From Devosia sp. Root635 (GTDB lineage Bacteria > Pseudomonadota > Alphaproteobacteria > Rhizobiales > Devosiaceae), in assembly GCF_001427605.1 (NCBI RefSeq), contig NZ_LMGZ01000004.1, positions 54,299 to 118,298 of the forward strand: DNA of 64,000 bases. Reading direction: 5' to 3'. Of the stretch, positions 16,599-25,484 are shown piece after piece. The notes under the pieces are model-generated. The model was given only the letters and a program-made list of their open reading frames with translations. It was not told where the DNA came from and ran no database searches. The first letter of the stretch is position 1. Each line of letters starts with the position of its first letter. A program made the position numbers and the translations under genes.

Positions 16599-19289
16599 TC
16601 AGTCGGCGCCGACCAACTGGAACGGCGCCCACATGGCGGGATGCGACAGGGGCAGGGTCATGGCGTCGCGCGAGGTATCGGCCACGATCGCGCTCATGGC
16701 GAGGCGCAGGGCCGCCGGCCTGGCGAGGCCGCCTGTGGTCGTCCCAGCGACCGTATCGCGAATGAGCCGGGCGGCGATGTCGTCCTGCACGACCCAGTGC
16801 GAAACCAGCATCGAGCGGGCGCCCGCATAGAAAAAGGCCCGCGCCAGCCCCGACAGGCCCTCGGCATCGGGCGTGGCGCCGGCGGCGGTGTCGCAGGCCG
16901 AGAGGATCACCCAGTCAACGCGCAGGGTGAGCCCGGCGATCTCGGAACTGGTGAGGAGCCCGTCGTCCCCATCGTTTCCGGAGTCCGAGGGCGTCAGGGC
17001 CAGTGCCGGCTCACCAAGGGCGGGCAGGCTGCCGGCGAGGAGGCCATGGGTGGCGAAGTGCAGGATGTCCACCTGCGCCAGGCTGCCATCGGCATTCAGT
17101 GCCCGCAAATTTGCCTCGCTGGCGTCGGTGCCGAGCAATGTCCGCGACGACGTACCGAACAGACCGGCCAGCGCCTCGATCTCGGTTCGCGTGCCCGGCA
17201 GGCGCGGCAGCGCGCGCACGGCCTCCCCACGGGCCGCCGCTTCAAGCAAACGGGGATCGTCCGAGGGAGAGACCGAGGCCGGTTCGGCGCCGAATTGCGG
17301 GTCTCCCAGCCCGATATAGGTACTGCGCCCGCCCTTGGATTTACTCCGTTGGGCAGCAACCTGGCGAACGTTGGTGAGCGATGGCACGACGGCAATGTTG
17401 CGCTCAAGGCCGAGCCAACGGGCGGAGCGCAGCGCGGCGGCCGTGTCGAGCGCAACCTGCGGCGCCTGAGTAAGGAGGGCGGCGAAGGAGAGGCTGAGGA
17501 GACTGCCTTGCGGCGCCACGATCCAGTTTGGCTTTTCCTGCAGCAGCGCCGCGATGTCGGGTGCGCCGAACAGGGCCGAATACAGCCGAAAGGCGAGGTC
17601 GCCGTCATAGGCGCGGACCGCCATCGCCGGAGCCTGGTCGGCAAGCGGATCGAGGGGCGCGCGCGATGCGATGGTGATCGCGCCGGGAGCGACTGGGCGC
17701 GAGAGGAGGGCATGCAGGCGCGCGACCGCATCGGCCAGCTCCGTGGTGCTCATGGGAATATCGGCCCAGGCGACATTGTCGTGTGTGACGGCCCAGACCC
17801 GGCCGGGGCCCGTTGCGTCTCCGGGAAAACGACTTGGCGACAACAGCACCACGACGTCGTCCGGGCCCAGACCGTCCTGGCCCTGCAGCTCGGAGATCGT
17901 GACGGGCCGGGGCGAGATCATGTCCAGCACCGCCGGGAAACGGTTTGACAGTTCGGCTTCGACAGCCGCAAGTTCGGCCTCGTCCGTCTGGCGCTGTGCC
18001 ACCATGGCGGCGAGCGGCAAGGCCATGCCCGTATCGGGAGCATAACGTGTGGCGGCAAGGCGGCTGAGCTGGACGTCCGCTTCGGCGAGCCGGCGCGAGG
18101 CGCTCTCCCAGGCCGCAACCAGGTCGGCGGCGCCGACGCGATCGGCGACGGCCACCATGCTCGCCCGATTGGTGGCCAATGCCGTCAGACCCAGGGCAGG
18201 GGCCTGGGCGGCACGGAATCCGACGTCGAGTATTGCCGGATCTGGACCAAGGGCGCGGATGGCGACCATGGCGGCCGCGTCAGCCAGCCAGGCGGCCTCG
18301 GCAATCTGGTAGGGGATGCCCGGCCGCTCGCTCTGGGCGCCTTCGGGGCGCCGATAAATCGAATCGAGTTGATCCGTCACCAGGCGGTCGAAGGTCGAGA
18401 GAACATCGAGCGGCTGCTCGCCTTGCAGAAGCCGTGCCGTCGCCAGGTCGCCCATGGCGGAGCGGGTGATGTCGGAATTTGGGCCGAAGGTTTTCGCAAT
18501 GGCAGCGATATTGTTTTCGAGGATCACCAGGGAGATATCCGTTCGATCCAGCCGGCTCATGAAGGTCGCCGCGCTGGCGGCCAGGCGCAGCGCCACGGGG
18601 TGGTTGCGGGGCAAGTGCCGACGGGCCGCCGCCAATGCCGCAGTGTATTCGATGGCGGCCTCTTCGAGCTGGTCGGCTTCTTCGAGGATGACGGCGAGGT
18701 TGCGCTGCGCCTCGATGGTGCCCGGATCGGTTTCGCCAAAGGCCTGGACCCAGCCGGCGAGGACTTGCCGCTGCAGGGTTTCCGCCGCCGCGAGGTCGTT
18801 GCTATAGTAGCGGGCCGCGACAAGGTTGGAGAGCGCAGCGAGCGTATCGGCATGGTCCGGACCGAGCAGCTCCAGGGTGAGAGCATGGACCCGCTCGGCG
18901 ATGCGGCTCGACTGGGGCTCGTTGCCAAGCTCGCCGAGGACGACGCCATAAAGACCGAGCGCCCGGATCGTTTCGGGAGCCTCGGGACCGTACGCGGCTT
19001 CCAGAAGTCTCAGATTGTCGAGATAGAGGGGCACGGCCTCTTCGGCATTGCCGCGCAGGCGCAGGATACTGGCGAGGCCGTTGCGAGCCTCGACCAGCTC
19101 CGTCGGGCTACCTTCCACCTGAGCCATGGCGTCGGCAAAGCCTTGTTCCGCCACGACAATCTCGCCGGCCGCGAGGGCTGCTTCCGCCTTGTCGAGGAGG
19201 AGGCGCGCGGAGCCCGCCGGCTGCGACAGCGCGCCGGTGACGAGCATGCTCGTAAAAAGCAGCACGCCGAGCAGGCCGCTAGGGCGCAC
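16599..19289 (-). CDS. exported TPR-CHAT domain protease-like protein
   Basis: An 896-residue protein with an N-terminal signal peptide (MRPSGLLGVLLFTSMLVTGA). Tetratricopeptide-like helical repeats fill roughly residues 30-400 (for example AQRNLAVILEEADQLEEAA), and a CHAT domain occupies the last 300 residues. CHAT domains are caspase relatives (clan CD). The His/Cys pair is visible as His748 in HFATHG and Cys799 in LSACDTA. The start is a GTG seven bases after AGGAG, and it overlaps the upstream gene by 11 bases. It is the last gene of the leftward operon. The signal peptide implies a periplasmic protease, unusual for CHAT proteins, which are mostly described as cytoplasmic. Substrates are unknown; the PPC-like protein and caspase upstream are obvious candidate partners. 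Confidence 0.85.
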   Translation of the reverse strand: MRPSGLLGVLLFTSMLVTGALSQPAGSARLLLDKAEAALAAGEIVVAEQGFADAMAQVEGSPTELVEARNGLASILRLRGNAEEAVPLYLDNLRLLEAAYGPEAPETIRALGLYGVVLGELGNEPQSSRIAERVHALTLELLGPDHADTLAALSNLVAARYYSNDLAAAETLQRQVLAGWVQAFGETDPGTIEAQRNLAVILEEADQLEEAAIEYTAALAAARRHLPRNHPVALRLAASAATFMSRLDRTDISLVILENNIAAIAKTFGPNSDITRSAMGDLATARLLQGEQPLDVLSTFDRLVTDQLDSIYRRPEGAQSERPGIPYQIAEAAWLADAAAMVAIRALGPDPAILDVGFRAAQAPALGLTALATNRASMVAVADRVGAADLVAAWESASRRLAEADVQLSRLAATRYAPDTGMALPLAAMVAQRQTDEAELAAVEAELSNRFPAVLDMISPRPVTISELQGQDGLGPDDVVVLLSPSRFPGDATGPGRVWAVTHDNVAWADIPMSTTELADAVARLHALLSRPVAPGAITIASRAPLDPLADQAPAMAVRAYDGDLAFRLYSALFGAPDIAALLQEKPNWIVAPQGSLLSLSFAALLTQAPQVALDTAAALRSARWLGLERNIAVVPSLTNVRQVAAQRSKSKGGRSTYIGLGDPQFGAEPASVSPSDDPRLLEAAARGEAVRALPRLPGTRTEIEALAGLFGTSSRTLLGTDASEANLRALNADGSLAQVDILHFATHGLLAGSLPALGEPALALTPSDSGNDGDDGLLTSSEIAGLTLRVDWVILSACDTAAGATPDAEGLSGLARAFFYAGARSMLVSHWVVQDDIAARLIRDTVAGTTTGGLARPAALRLAMSAIVADTSRDAMTLPLSHPAMWAPFQLVGAD

Positions 19290-20013
19290 AAGTGCTCTCC
19301 TGTGCCGGTGGCGCGAGGAAGACGATGGTTGCCGGTGCGGTCCCCTGATTTACGACCGTGACCGTGACGGCATCGCAGGCGGCAGGGAGCCATTCGACAT
19401 AGGCGCCATAGCCGACCGTCCCGGTGGTCGGGCCTTCATCGCTGGCCAGAAGCGCGCCTTTGCCGTCCGTGACCAGAAGATCGACATCGGCGCCTTGCGA
19501 GGTGCCGCGCAGGCGAACTTCGACCATGGCCTGTTCGTTGGCGGCGAAGGTAAGTTCGAAATGCTCCGCCTGGCCCGGCGGAAGCTGGACTTCGTGGCGT
19601 GTCGGGCCGGCAAGGGTGCCGCGGGGCTGGGCCTGAAGGCGCGCGATTTCGTTGGCCGTGGCAAGGCCGGCGGCGTCGAGCAGGGCCATAACACCCCAGG
19701 GATCGTCGGCCTCCAGCGTGGCACCCGAAAGTACGAGAAGCCGTGCGGCGGACATCAGCAGTAGCGGATCATCGCGTTCTTCGCCCCAGTTGGACAACGT
19801 TTCCGCGGCAATCAATATTTCGGCACCGGACACGGGCTGGGCGTCGTCGGCCGAGGCCGAGGGGCCAAATGGCAGCGGGAGCATGGCCAGGGCGGCGCCG
19901 AAGGCCCAGGCGCGCGAGTGATTCCTGCTTCGCACGATTTCTGATGATCCCCCTACAACACAACGAAAGGGTAACGGGCCATATTGGGTGCAGCAAGTTC
20001 TGCGCCGTTTCAT
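19279..20013 (-). CDS. exported PPC-like domain protein
   Basis: Up to 244 residues. The ATG chosen overlaps the caspase stop (ATGA), but a GTG at 19935 sits closer to the hydrophobic segment WAFGAALAMLPLPFGPSASA and follows a GGGGGA run, so the true start is uncertain. After the signal comes a short helical segment (EILIAAETLSNWGEERDDP), then a beta-rich domain (LTFAANEQAMVEVRLRG, DVDLLVTDGKGALLASDE) resembling the bacterial pre-peptidase C-terminal (PPC) fold. A second protein of similar plan is encoded on the other side of the caspase gene. It is likely a periplasmic partner or regulator of the caspase/CHAT pair; no catalytic motif is seen. Confidence 0.6.
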   Translation of the reverse strand: MKRRRTCCTQYGPLPFRCVVGGSSEIVRSRNHSRAWAFGAALAMLPLPFGPSASADDAQPVSGAEILIAAETLSNWGEERDDPLLLMSAARLLVLSGATLEADDPWGVMALLDAAGLATANEIARLQAQPRGTLAGPTRHEVQLPPGQAEHFELTFAANEQAMVEVRLRGTSQGADVDLLVTDGKGALLASDEGPTTGTVGYGAYVEWLPAACDAVTVTVVNQGTAPATIVFLAPPAQESTCAP

Positions 20014-22148
20014 GGTTGAGCCACCCGCAGGGGAATGACGAGGGCGCCGCCGGCGATGGCGTCGGGAACCGATCGCGTGGTGCCGGTCTCATACGCGGCT
20101 GCGGCCAGGAGTGCGCCGAAATCGTCGCCAGGCGCTGCACGCTGGTTGCCGGTGAGCGGGGCCGCAGCTTCGAGAAAGCGGAAATCCACGGGGTAGGCAT
20201 TGCCTTCCGATGCCGGCACGGCAAGCATCAGCAGATACATGTTGCCCGCACTGGCGCGCGCCTCCTCGGGGAGGCCGGTCTCGACATAGGTGAAGTCTGC
20301 GCTGCCGCCGGCCGGCAGCCGTAGGCCGAAAAAGCGGCCGTCGGGATAGCCGGTGAGATAGTAGAGCGCCCCGGTGGGATCGAGGTAGAAGGGCGAAATA
20401 TCGAGCGGGGTCGGGCCGCTATTGGTGAGGGTGACAAAGACCTGGTCGCAAGGCCGGATGGTCGTGCGGCCGGGCGCTGACGCGCGACTATCCCCATTTG
20501 CCGCACCGCACGATGGGCCCCCGGCATCCGCCAGCGTAACCGAGGCGGAAAGATCGGAGCCGATTTCGGTTGCAGAGAACAGGCGCGCGAGTCGAAAGAC
20601 GGCGCGGCCGCGCACCAGCCTGTCGACAACCGGCGCGATGGCGTCGACCGACACGGACAGCGGTATGGTGGGCAGATCGGTCCCAGGCTCGGGCGTAGCG
20701 ACAATTTCGCCAGCCGCCGACATCAGCCGAAGGTCGGCCGGTTCGCCGGACGAAACCAGCGTCACAGCGTCGGTCGCGAGCAGGGCCCCGCTGTCGACGT
20801 CCCCTGCCATGGAGATGCGCAGGGGAGCCGCACGCAGGGGCGGAGACGCCGCTTCGGCCCAGAGGGCCGGTGCGCGGTCGGCCAGCCAGAGCGCCCGATG
20901 GCGCTGCGGATCCAGACCCTCTATTGCCATGAGTTCTGCGCTTCGGTCCGGGCGAAGCGGATCGCCGGCGACCACTTCGATTTCGGCGCGATCGAGGCCG
21001 AGTTCGGTGACTTCGGCATGGAACAATGGCTCGGCGTCGTCGCCCAGATGCACTGCAACGGCGCTGCCGTGCTCAAGGCCGGAGAGTGCACCCCCCAGAA
21101 CGGAGAGTTGATTGCTGGCTGTCCACGCCACCGCGAAACGGCGGCTCTGCGGCGACTCCTCCATCGCACGCGCGCCGAGATTGCCGACGAACATCGGATC
21201 CGGCAGGCCGCCGCCGAGACTCCAGTAGACACGGCTCACCGAACGGGCGAGGTCGGCGAAGCTGGCGCTGTCCGCGTCGGCCATGGCATGCGCCAGGCTG
21301 TAGCTGAGGACGCCGTATACGCGGTCCGGTTCGCCGGCACCGGCGGGGAAGGGCAGCTCGATGGTCTTCTGTCCCGGCTGGGAGGCGTAGAAGCCGACAA
21401 AGGTGCCGCCACTGCCGGGTGGCACCGGAATGTCCATATAGCCGTCGGCGGGCAAGCTGGCGTCCTCGGCGCGAGGTGCGGAGGCGTTGCCGTCGACAAC
21501 GGGGCCGACGCTGCGCAGATCGAGAAAGCGTGGTTGCCCCTGTACCACGGTGCCGCGTTCGAATGTGCCGGAATGGCAGGCATCCACGACCAGCCATACC
21601 GAGGCGCCCTGGGCCAGGATTGCGCCGATAGCCACCGCCATTTCATCGTCGGTGATGTGGTTGCGGATCGTCAGGCCGCCCTCGCTGCGGTCCAGGGCGA
21701 CGTCGACCGGCAGGAATATTTCGTCCAGTCCGTCAGGTTCCTCGGGGTGGTTCTCCGGGTCGTTGATGGGCAATTGCGCGCCGTGCCCGGACATGGCGAT
21801 CAACACGCGATCTCCCGGTCGGGATTGCTCCGCCAGGTCCGCCAGGGCCGAAAGAATGGCTGCGCGTGTGGGAGCGGCCGCCACGAAGGGCAGCCTCTCC
21901 AGTGCCGCGCCATTGGCGAGGACCCGGATATTGTCGCTCGTCGTCCAGCGCTGGCTAAGCGTTGCATAGAGCAGGTTGGCGTCATTGCCCGCCCCCTCCA
22001 GCGCCGGCACTGCTGCATCGTCATAAGCGGAGGCGCCGATCACCAATGCACGAGACGTTGCCGCTTCTGCGCTGGCCGTCAGGCACAGCGCCGCCAGAGC
22101 AGGACCGCCGAGTCGCAGGCAGCTAGAAAAAGACCAGCAGGGCTTCAC
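20010..22148 (-). CDS. exported caspase-like (peptidase C14) protein
   Basis: A 712-residue protein with a signal peptide (cleavage near AEAATS), then a caspase p20-like domain: ALVIGASAYDDAAVPALEGA, the catalytic His122 in MSGHGAQ and the catalytic Cys191 in VVDACHSG. It belongs to the bacterial metacaspase/orthocaspase group, whose members usually cleave after Arg or Lys. The 450 residues that follow are beta-rich and of unknown fold; near the end, SPFYLDPTGALYYLTGYPDG resembles a DUF4384-like segment. The start is a GTG five bases after AGGAG. It overlaps the upstream gene by 26 bases and the downstream gene by ATGA, so synthesis with both PPC-like proteins is coupled. Export to the periplasm is my inference from the signal peptide. 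Confidence 0.85.
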   Translation of the reverse strand: MKPCWSFSSCLRLGGPALAALCLTASAEAATSRALVIGASAYDDAAVPALEGAGNDANLLYATLSQRWTTSDNIRVLANGAALERLPFVAAAPTRAAILSALADLAEQSRPGDRVLIAMSGHGAQLPINDPENHPEEPDGLDEIFLPVDVALDRSEGGLTIRNHITDDEMAVAIGAILAQGASVWLVVDACHSGTFERGTVVQGQPRFLDLRSVGPVVDGNASAPRAEDASLPADGYMDIPVPPGSGGTFVGFYASQPGQKTIELPFPAGAGEPDRVYGVLSYSLAHAMADADSASFADLARSVSRVYWSLGGGLPDPMFVGNLGARAMEESPQSRRFAVAWTASNQLSVLGGALSGLEHGSAVAVHLGDDAEPLFHAEVTELGLDRAEIEVVAGDPLRPDRSAELMAIEGLDPQRHRALWLADRAPALWAEAASPPLRAAPLRISMAGDVDSGALLATDAVTLVSSGEPADLRLMSAAGEIVATPEPGTDLPTIPLSVSVDAIAPVVDRLVRGRAVFRLARLFSATEIGSDLSASVTLADAGGPSCGAANGDSRASAPGRTTIRPCDQVFVTLTNSGPTPLDISPFYLDPTGALYYLTGYPDGRFFGLRLPAGGSADFTYVETGLPEEARASAGNMYLLMLAVPASEGNAYPVDFRFLEAAAPLTGNQRAAPGDDFGALLAAAAYETGTTRSVPDAIAGGALVIPLRVAQP

Positions 22149-22719
22149 GGTCGCTCCTGTTGGTGCTGAATGTCAGTGTCAAAGCCCCCGGTTCGGCCGG
22201 CAGTGCGCAGGTCAGGCTGTCGCGACCGGCCGGTGCCTCACAGATCACCGCGCCATTCGCATCGGTCAGCCGCGCCGAGAGCGTACCGCGCCCGAGGGCA
22301 CGCAGGGTTAGCGACCCGGCCTGTGTCGCCTGCCGCTCGAAAGACAGTGACTTTTCGTCACCGGCAAGAGGCAGGCGAAGGGTTTCGGCGGCGGCATCCT
22401 CGGGCAGGCCGTCGAGAAGGTCGAGGATGCCTCTCTCGCCCCGGGCCGCAAGGCGCGCCGCAACCACCAGCTCATCGAACAGGTCTTTCGCGTGTAGCGG
22501 CAGTTCAGAGCGCACGGACGGTGGCGGAACGACGGCAAGCGGAGCCACGGCAAGGGCCCGTGCCGCGCCGGCCAGCAACAGGGCATCGCCATCACGCAGG
22601 CCAAGCTCGGCCAGCGTCAGGGTGGCGTCGAGGGCATGGCGCGCCTCGACAGGTTGAGCGAGCGCCGGCGGGCTCGCAACAGACAGCAGGCATACCAAGA
22701 GGGCCAGAATACGAGTCAT
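22123..22719 (-). CDS. small exported protein with C-terminal beta domain, PPC-like
   Basis: A 198-residue protein: signal peptide MTRILALLVCLLSVASPPAL (cleavage near ALAQ), a helical part ([20 protein letters not shown]), and a C-terminal beta domain (SLTLRALGRGTLSARLTDAN, TLTFSTNRSDREALLVFF). The plan (signal, short helical segment, single beta domain) is the same as in the protein on the other side of the caspase gene, although the sequences have diverged. Its ATG overlaps the stop of the histidine kinase gene (ATGA). I see no enzyme motif. It could bind or hold inactive the caspase encoded immediately downstream. Confidence 0.6.
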   Translation of the reverse strand: MTRILALLVCLLSVASPPALAQPVEARHALDATLTLAELGLRDGDALLLAGAARALAVAPLAVVPPPSVRSELPLHAKDLFDELVVAARLAARGERGILDLLDGLPEDAAAETLRLPLAGDEKSLSFERQATQAGSLTLRALGRGTLSARLTDANGAVICEAPAGRDSLTCALPAEPGALTLTFSTNRSDREALLVFF

Positions 22720-24152
22720 GAGCGTGCCTCCGTCGTCGCTCGACCGCTGAGCGGCCCCTGGATGATCACCTCGGCCATGCTGGCAGATGGCGTGATGCGT
22801 GCGCGAAAGCCGTGGCGCTGCGATATGGCCTTGACCAGGCTGAGGCCGATACCCACGCCGGGCAGCGTGCTGGTGGCCGAGCCGCGGGAAAAAAGCTCGA
22901 AGGCGTGCTCGACCACGTCGGGGGCAAAACTCGACCCCGTATTGGCAACGCTGAGCATGAAGCTGTCCCCCTCCGCCCTGACGGTCACTCTTATCTCGGC
23001 ATTGTCCACGGCATATTTGTTGGCATTTCCCAGCAGATTCGACACCAGCACCTCAACCAGGGCGCGATTGCCGGTGACCTGCACATCGCGGGCAATGTCC
23101 AGCACGACGGTTCGGCCGTTGCGCTCGAGGGCATCGATGATGTCGTCGACGGCATATTCGGTCAGGCAGCCGAGATCGATACGATCGGTCAGGGCAATCG
23201 GCGCCAGGGATTCCAGGCGAAAGAGCTGCATCAGGCTGTGGAGCCTGCCATTGGCATCGTCGATGGTGGTCTCGATGGCCAGCGCATGGGTGTCCCGGCC
23301 CGCGGCATCGGAGCTGGCGAGCAGGCGGGATAATTCGCCGCGGATGCGCTGGAGCGGCGTCTTCATCTCATGGGCCATGTGGGCCGAGAGATAGCGCAGG
23401 CCGGTGATCAACTCGTCGATGCGTGGCAGGACGGCGTTCACATGATGGGCCAGTGCCCGCAGTTCCGGAGCAGGTGGTGCATTGGGCAGGCGCACGGCGG
23501 TATTGCCGGCGGAAAAACTCTCCAGGATGGCATTGATCTCGATGAGGCCATCGCGATAGCGCCGCGTATGGTTGGCATGCAGCAGCAGGCCGATGGCCAG
23601 CGTGACCCCGAGCCCTGTCCAGACCGCCCCAATGGTCGTCCAGGCCGTTCGCACGGCCTGGCTGGGTGCGGGAACGCCGAAGGCGACGGCGACATCGGCC
23701 ATGGGCACGGGCCAGTCGCGGGAGGCCGTGCGAATATCGAGCGCTTCAACGCGCAGAATGCGCCCGGCTGCCTCCAGCGTGGCCGTGCTGCCTGGTCCGA
23801 GCGTGGCGGACGCCTCGACAAAGGCGGGTGACGTGGCGCGATGCAATTGGCTGCCGCCCGGCCGCAGGCGCCACACGGCCACCTCCACCGGCTCGTCGCC
23901 AAGAAAGGCTGCCTTCTCGACATCGACCAGCATTTGCGAAAGGCCCGAAAGGCCGCCATCTCGCAGTTCTTCCTGCAGGCGCTCGCCGATGCGGTGCATC
24001 TGGTCCGCGTCGGTCCGGGCACTGGCGCTCAGTATCGATGCGGAAAGGGCGAGTGCGGAAAGGGCTGCAGCCGCCATGAGGGTCAGGAGCAGGGCGCCGC
24101 CCGAAATACGCTGCAGGGCTTGCGGAAACAGGCCCCTGATGAAAGGGCTCAT
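22716..24152 (-). CDS. sensor histidine kinase
   Basis: A 478-residue inner-membrane kinase. TM1 spans about 16-42 and TM2 about 172-192, with a periplasmic sensing region of about 130 residues between them and a HAMP-like linker to about 245. The phosphoacceptor is His261 in AHEMKTPLQRIRGELS. The N box is NLLGNANKY (about 372-380) and the G2 region GVGIGLSLVKAI. The G1 box reads VANTGSSF (about 402-409), where the usual DxGxG is NTGSS; the replaced Asp normally contacts the adenine. ATP binding may therefore be weak, though some kinases tolerate this. It starts inside the stop of the response regulator gene (ATGA), so the two form a two-component pair controlling this locus or another. Confidence 0.88.
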   Translation of the reverse strand: MSPFIRGLFPQALQRISGGALLLTLMAAAALSALALSASILSASARTDADQMHRIGERLQEELRDGGLSGLSQMLVDVEKAAFLGDEPVEVAVWRLRPGGSQLHRATSPAFVEASATLGPGSTATLEAAGRILRVEALDIRTASRDWPVPMADVAVAFGVPAPSQAVRTAWTTIGAVWTGLGVTLAIGLLLHANHTRRYRDGLIEINAILESFSAGNTAVRLPNAPPAPELRALAHHVNAVLPRIDELITGLRYLSAHMAHEMKTPLQRIRGELSRLLASSDAAGRDTHALAIETTIDDANGRLHSLMQLFRLESLAPIALTDRIDLGCLTEYAVDDIIDALERNGRTVVLDIARDVQVTGNRALVEVLVSNLLGNANKYAVDNAEIRVTVRAEGDSFMLSVANTGSSFAPDVVEHAFELFSRGSATSTLPGVGIGLSLVKAISQRHGFRARITPSASMAEVIIQGPLSGRATTEARS

Positions 24153-25264
24153 GCGGCGGCATCTCGCAACTGCAACAGCGGCTCGGCCACAAATCGATAG
24201 CTGTTGCCCAAGGTCTCGATACATTCGGGCAAGGTTTCGCCACGCGCCTCCAGAAAGTCCCGGAGACCGACCCTGAGCCGGTGCTTGGTGGCGGAAATCG
24301 GATTGGCGCCGGCCTCCATGTGGATTTTTTCCCACACGTCGAGCAGCAGCATCTGCTGCGGAATCCACAGGCCGGCCCGTTCCGCCAGGTAGATCAGCAG
24401 GTCCGTTTCACGCGGACGCATATCGATGCGGTCGCCGCGCCAGCGCACCAGCCGGTTGCGCCGCGACAATTCGAGGGGCCCGAAGATGAGCAGGTCGTCG
24501 GTTTGGCGGGGGCGCAGCAGCACCCTGACGCGCGCGCGCAGCTCATCGGCATGGACCGGCTTGCAGAGATAGTCGTCGGCGCCGCCGCGATCGAGGCCAT
24601 CGACGCGATCGGAGGTGGTGTCCATCGCTGTGTAGAGCAAAGCGGGGGTATAGATGTTGAGGCTCCGCAATTGCTGGATGAAGCTCAGTCCATCGCCATC
24701 GGGTAACTGCCTGTCGACGACCAGCGCATCCACCGGCCCGCCTTCAAAGGCCGCGCGCGCCTGGGCAAGCGTGTGGACGGCGCGGGCCTCGAAGCCCGCG
24801 GTCGCCAGTTCGTCGGTGGCCCATCGGGCAATCCCCTCGTCGTCGTCGACAACAAGGATGCGGGGCGCCTGGTTGAGAAGGCAAAGGCCGCGAATGCGGG
24901 TAACGAAGTCGGATATATCGACATCGGCCTGAATGACATCGCTCGCCCCCGCCTTGAGCAGGGCTTCACGGCGCAGCCGGTAGGGTGTGCCGGCTTCCAG
25001 CCTGAACTGGGCGAGGACCGGTGGGCCGAGACGCGCCGCTTTGGCAAGCGCATTCTCGAAGGCGTCCCGTTTCCCGTCGCCGTCGAGCAGTACGAGCACG
25101 TCTATACCGGCGACGTCGACGGCCGAGAGATCCTGCGGGAGAATGCGGGACTGAATGTGATGAGCCGACAGGCTGGACATCAGAACGGCCGTCGCGGTCC
25201 CAATAAGCCCCACCGTTCTGGTTGGCGCGACCGTGGGGTCGGCATTTCGCTCGCTCGCACTCAT
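24149..25264 (-). CDS. OmpR-type response regulator with an extra N-terminal receiver-like domain
   Basis: A 371-residue regulator. Residues about 15-130 look like a degenerate receiver (VGLIGTATAVLMSS, IDVLVLLDGDG, ALLKAGASDVIQADVD). Residues 134-252 are a standard receiver, with acidic Asp140/Asp141, phosphoacceptor Asp184 (LVVDRQLPDGDG), a Thr/Ser switch region (LLYTAMD) and Lys235 (CKPV). Residues about 256-360 form an OmpR winged helix (RRNRLVRWRGDRIDMRPRET). The chosen ATG begins MSASERNADP and follows GGGGGAA by about ten bases. It is the first gene of the leftward protease operon and is divergent from the srf operon, well placed to control both. Confidence 0.88.
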   Translation of the reverse strand: MSASERNADPTVAPTRTVGLIGTATAVLMSSLSAHHIQSRILPQDLSAVDVAGIDVLVLLDGDGKRDAFENALAKAARLGPPVLAQFRLEAGTPYRLRREALLKAGASDVIQADVDISDFVTRIRGLCLLNQAPRILVVDDDEGIARWATDELATAGFEARAVHTLAQARAAFEGGPVDALVVDRQLPDGDGLSFIQQLRSLNIYTPALLYTAMDTTSDRVDGLDRGGADDYLCKPVHADELRARVRVLLRPRQTDDLLIFGPLELSRRNRLVRWRGDRIDMRPRETDLLIYLAERAGLWIPQQMLLLDVWEKIHMEAGANPISATKHRLRVGLRDFLEARGETLPECIETLGNSYRFVAEPLLQLRDAAA

Positions 25265-25341
25265 TGATGTTCGTTCCCCCGATTTTTCCGCGGCTCGCTC
25301 AGGCAATTGGGCAAAACGCAATCCATGCGACCGCAGCAAAG

Positions 25342-25354
25342 AACATCACATGTT
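25342..25354. promoter_or_regulatory. inverted repeat in the divergent promoter region, candidate operator
   Basis: A perfect palindrome, AACAT-cac-ATGTT, overlapping the proposed -10 element of the leftward operon. It is a plausible autoregulatory site, although OmpR-type regulators more often bind direct repeats. Confidence 0.35.
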
Positions 25355-25377
25355 AATTATCGCCGTATAAATGACAA
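25350..25377 (-). promoter_or_regulatory. candidate sigma70 promoter of the two-component/protease operon
   Basis: On the minus strand, TTGTCA (25377-25372), a 16-base spacer, then TAACAT (25355-25350). It lies in the most AT-rich part of the region and would give a leader of about 80 bases before the response regulator start. Confidence 0.4.
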
Positions 25378-25407
25378 AATCTGTAAGCGGGCGACCGGCG
25401 CAATTCG

Positions 25408-25436
25408 TTGACCGCCCCGGAAAAAAACGCATTATG
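25408..25436 (+). promoter_or_regulatory. candidate sigma70 promoter of the srf operon
   Basis: TTGACC (25408-25413), a 17-base spacer, then ATTATG (25431-25436), about 50 bases before the first start codon. The -35 element is good and the -10 is moderate. Confidence 0.4.
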
Positions 25437-25484
25437 CAATATTCGAATTTGACGAAGATATCCCTTTAATTGCGTGAGTTGTTG

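Noticed and set aside
16497..17948. 483-codon plus-strand frame opposite the CHAT domain
   Set aside because: The minus strand carries the CHAT His and Cys motifs. The plus frame has an Arg/Gly-rich composition without motifs.
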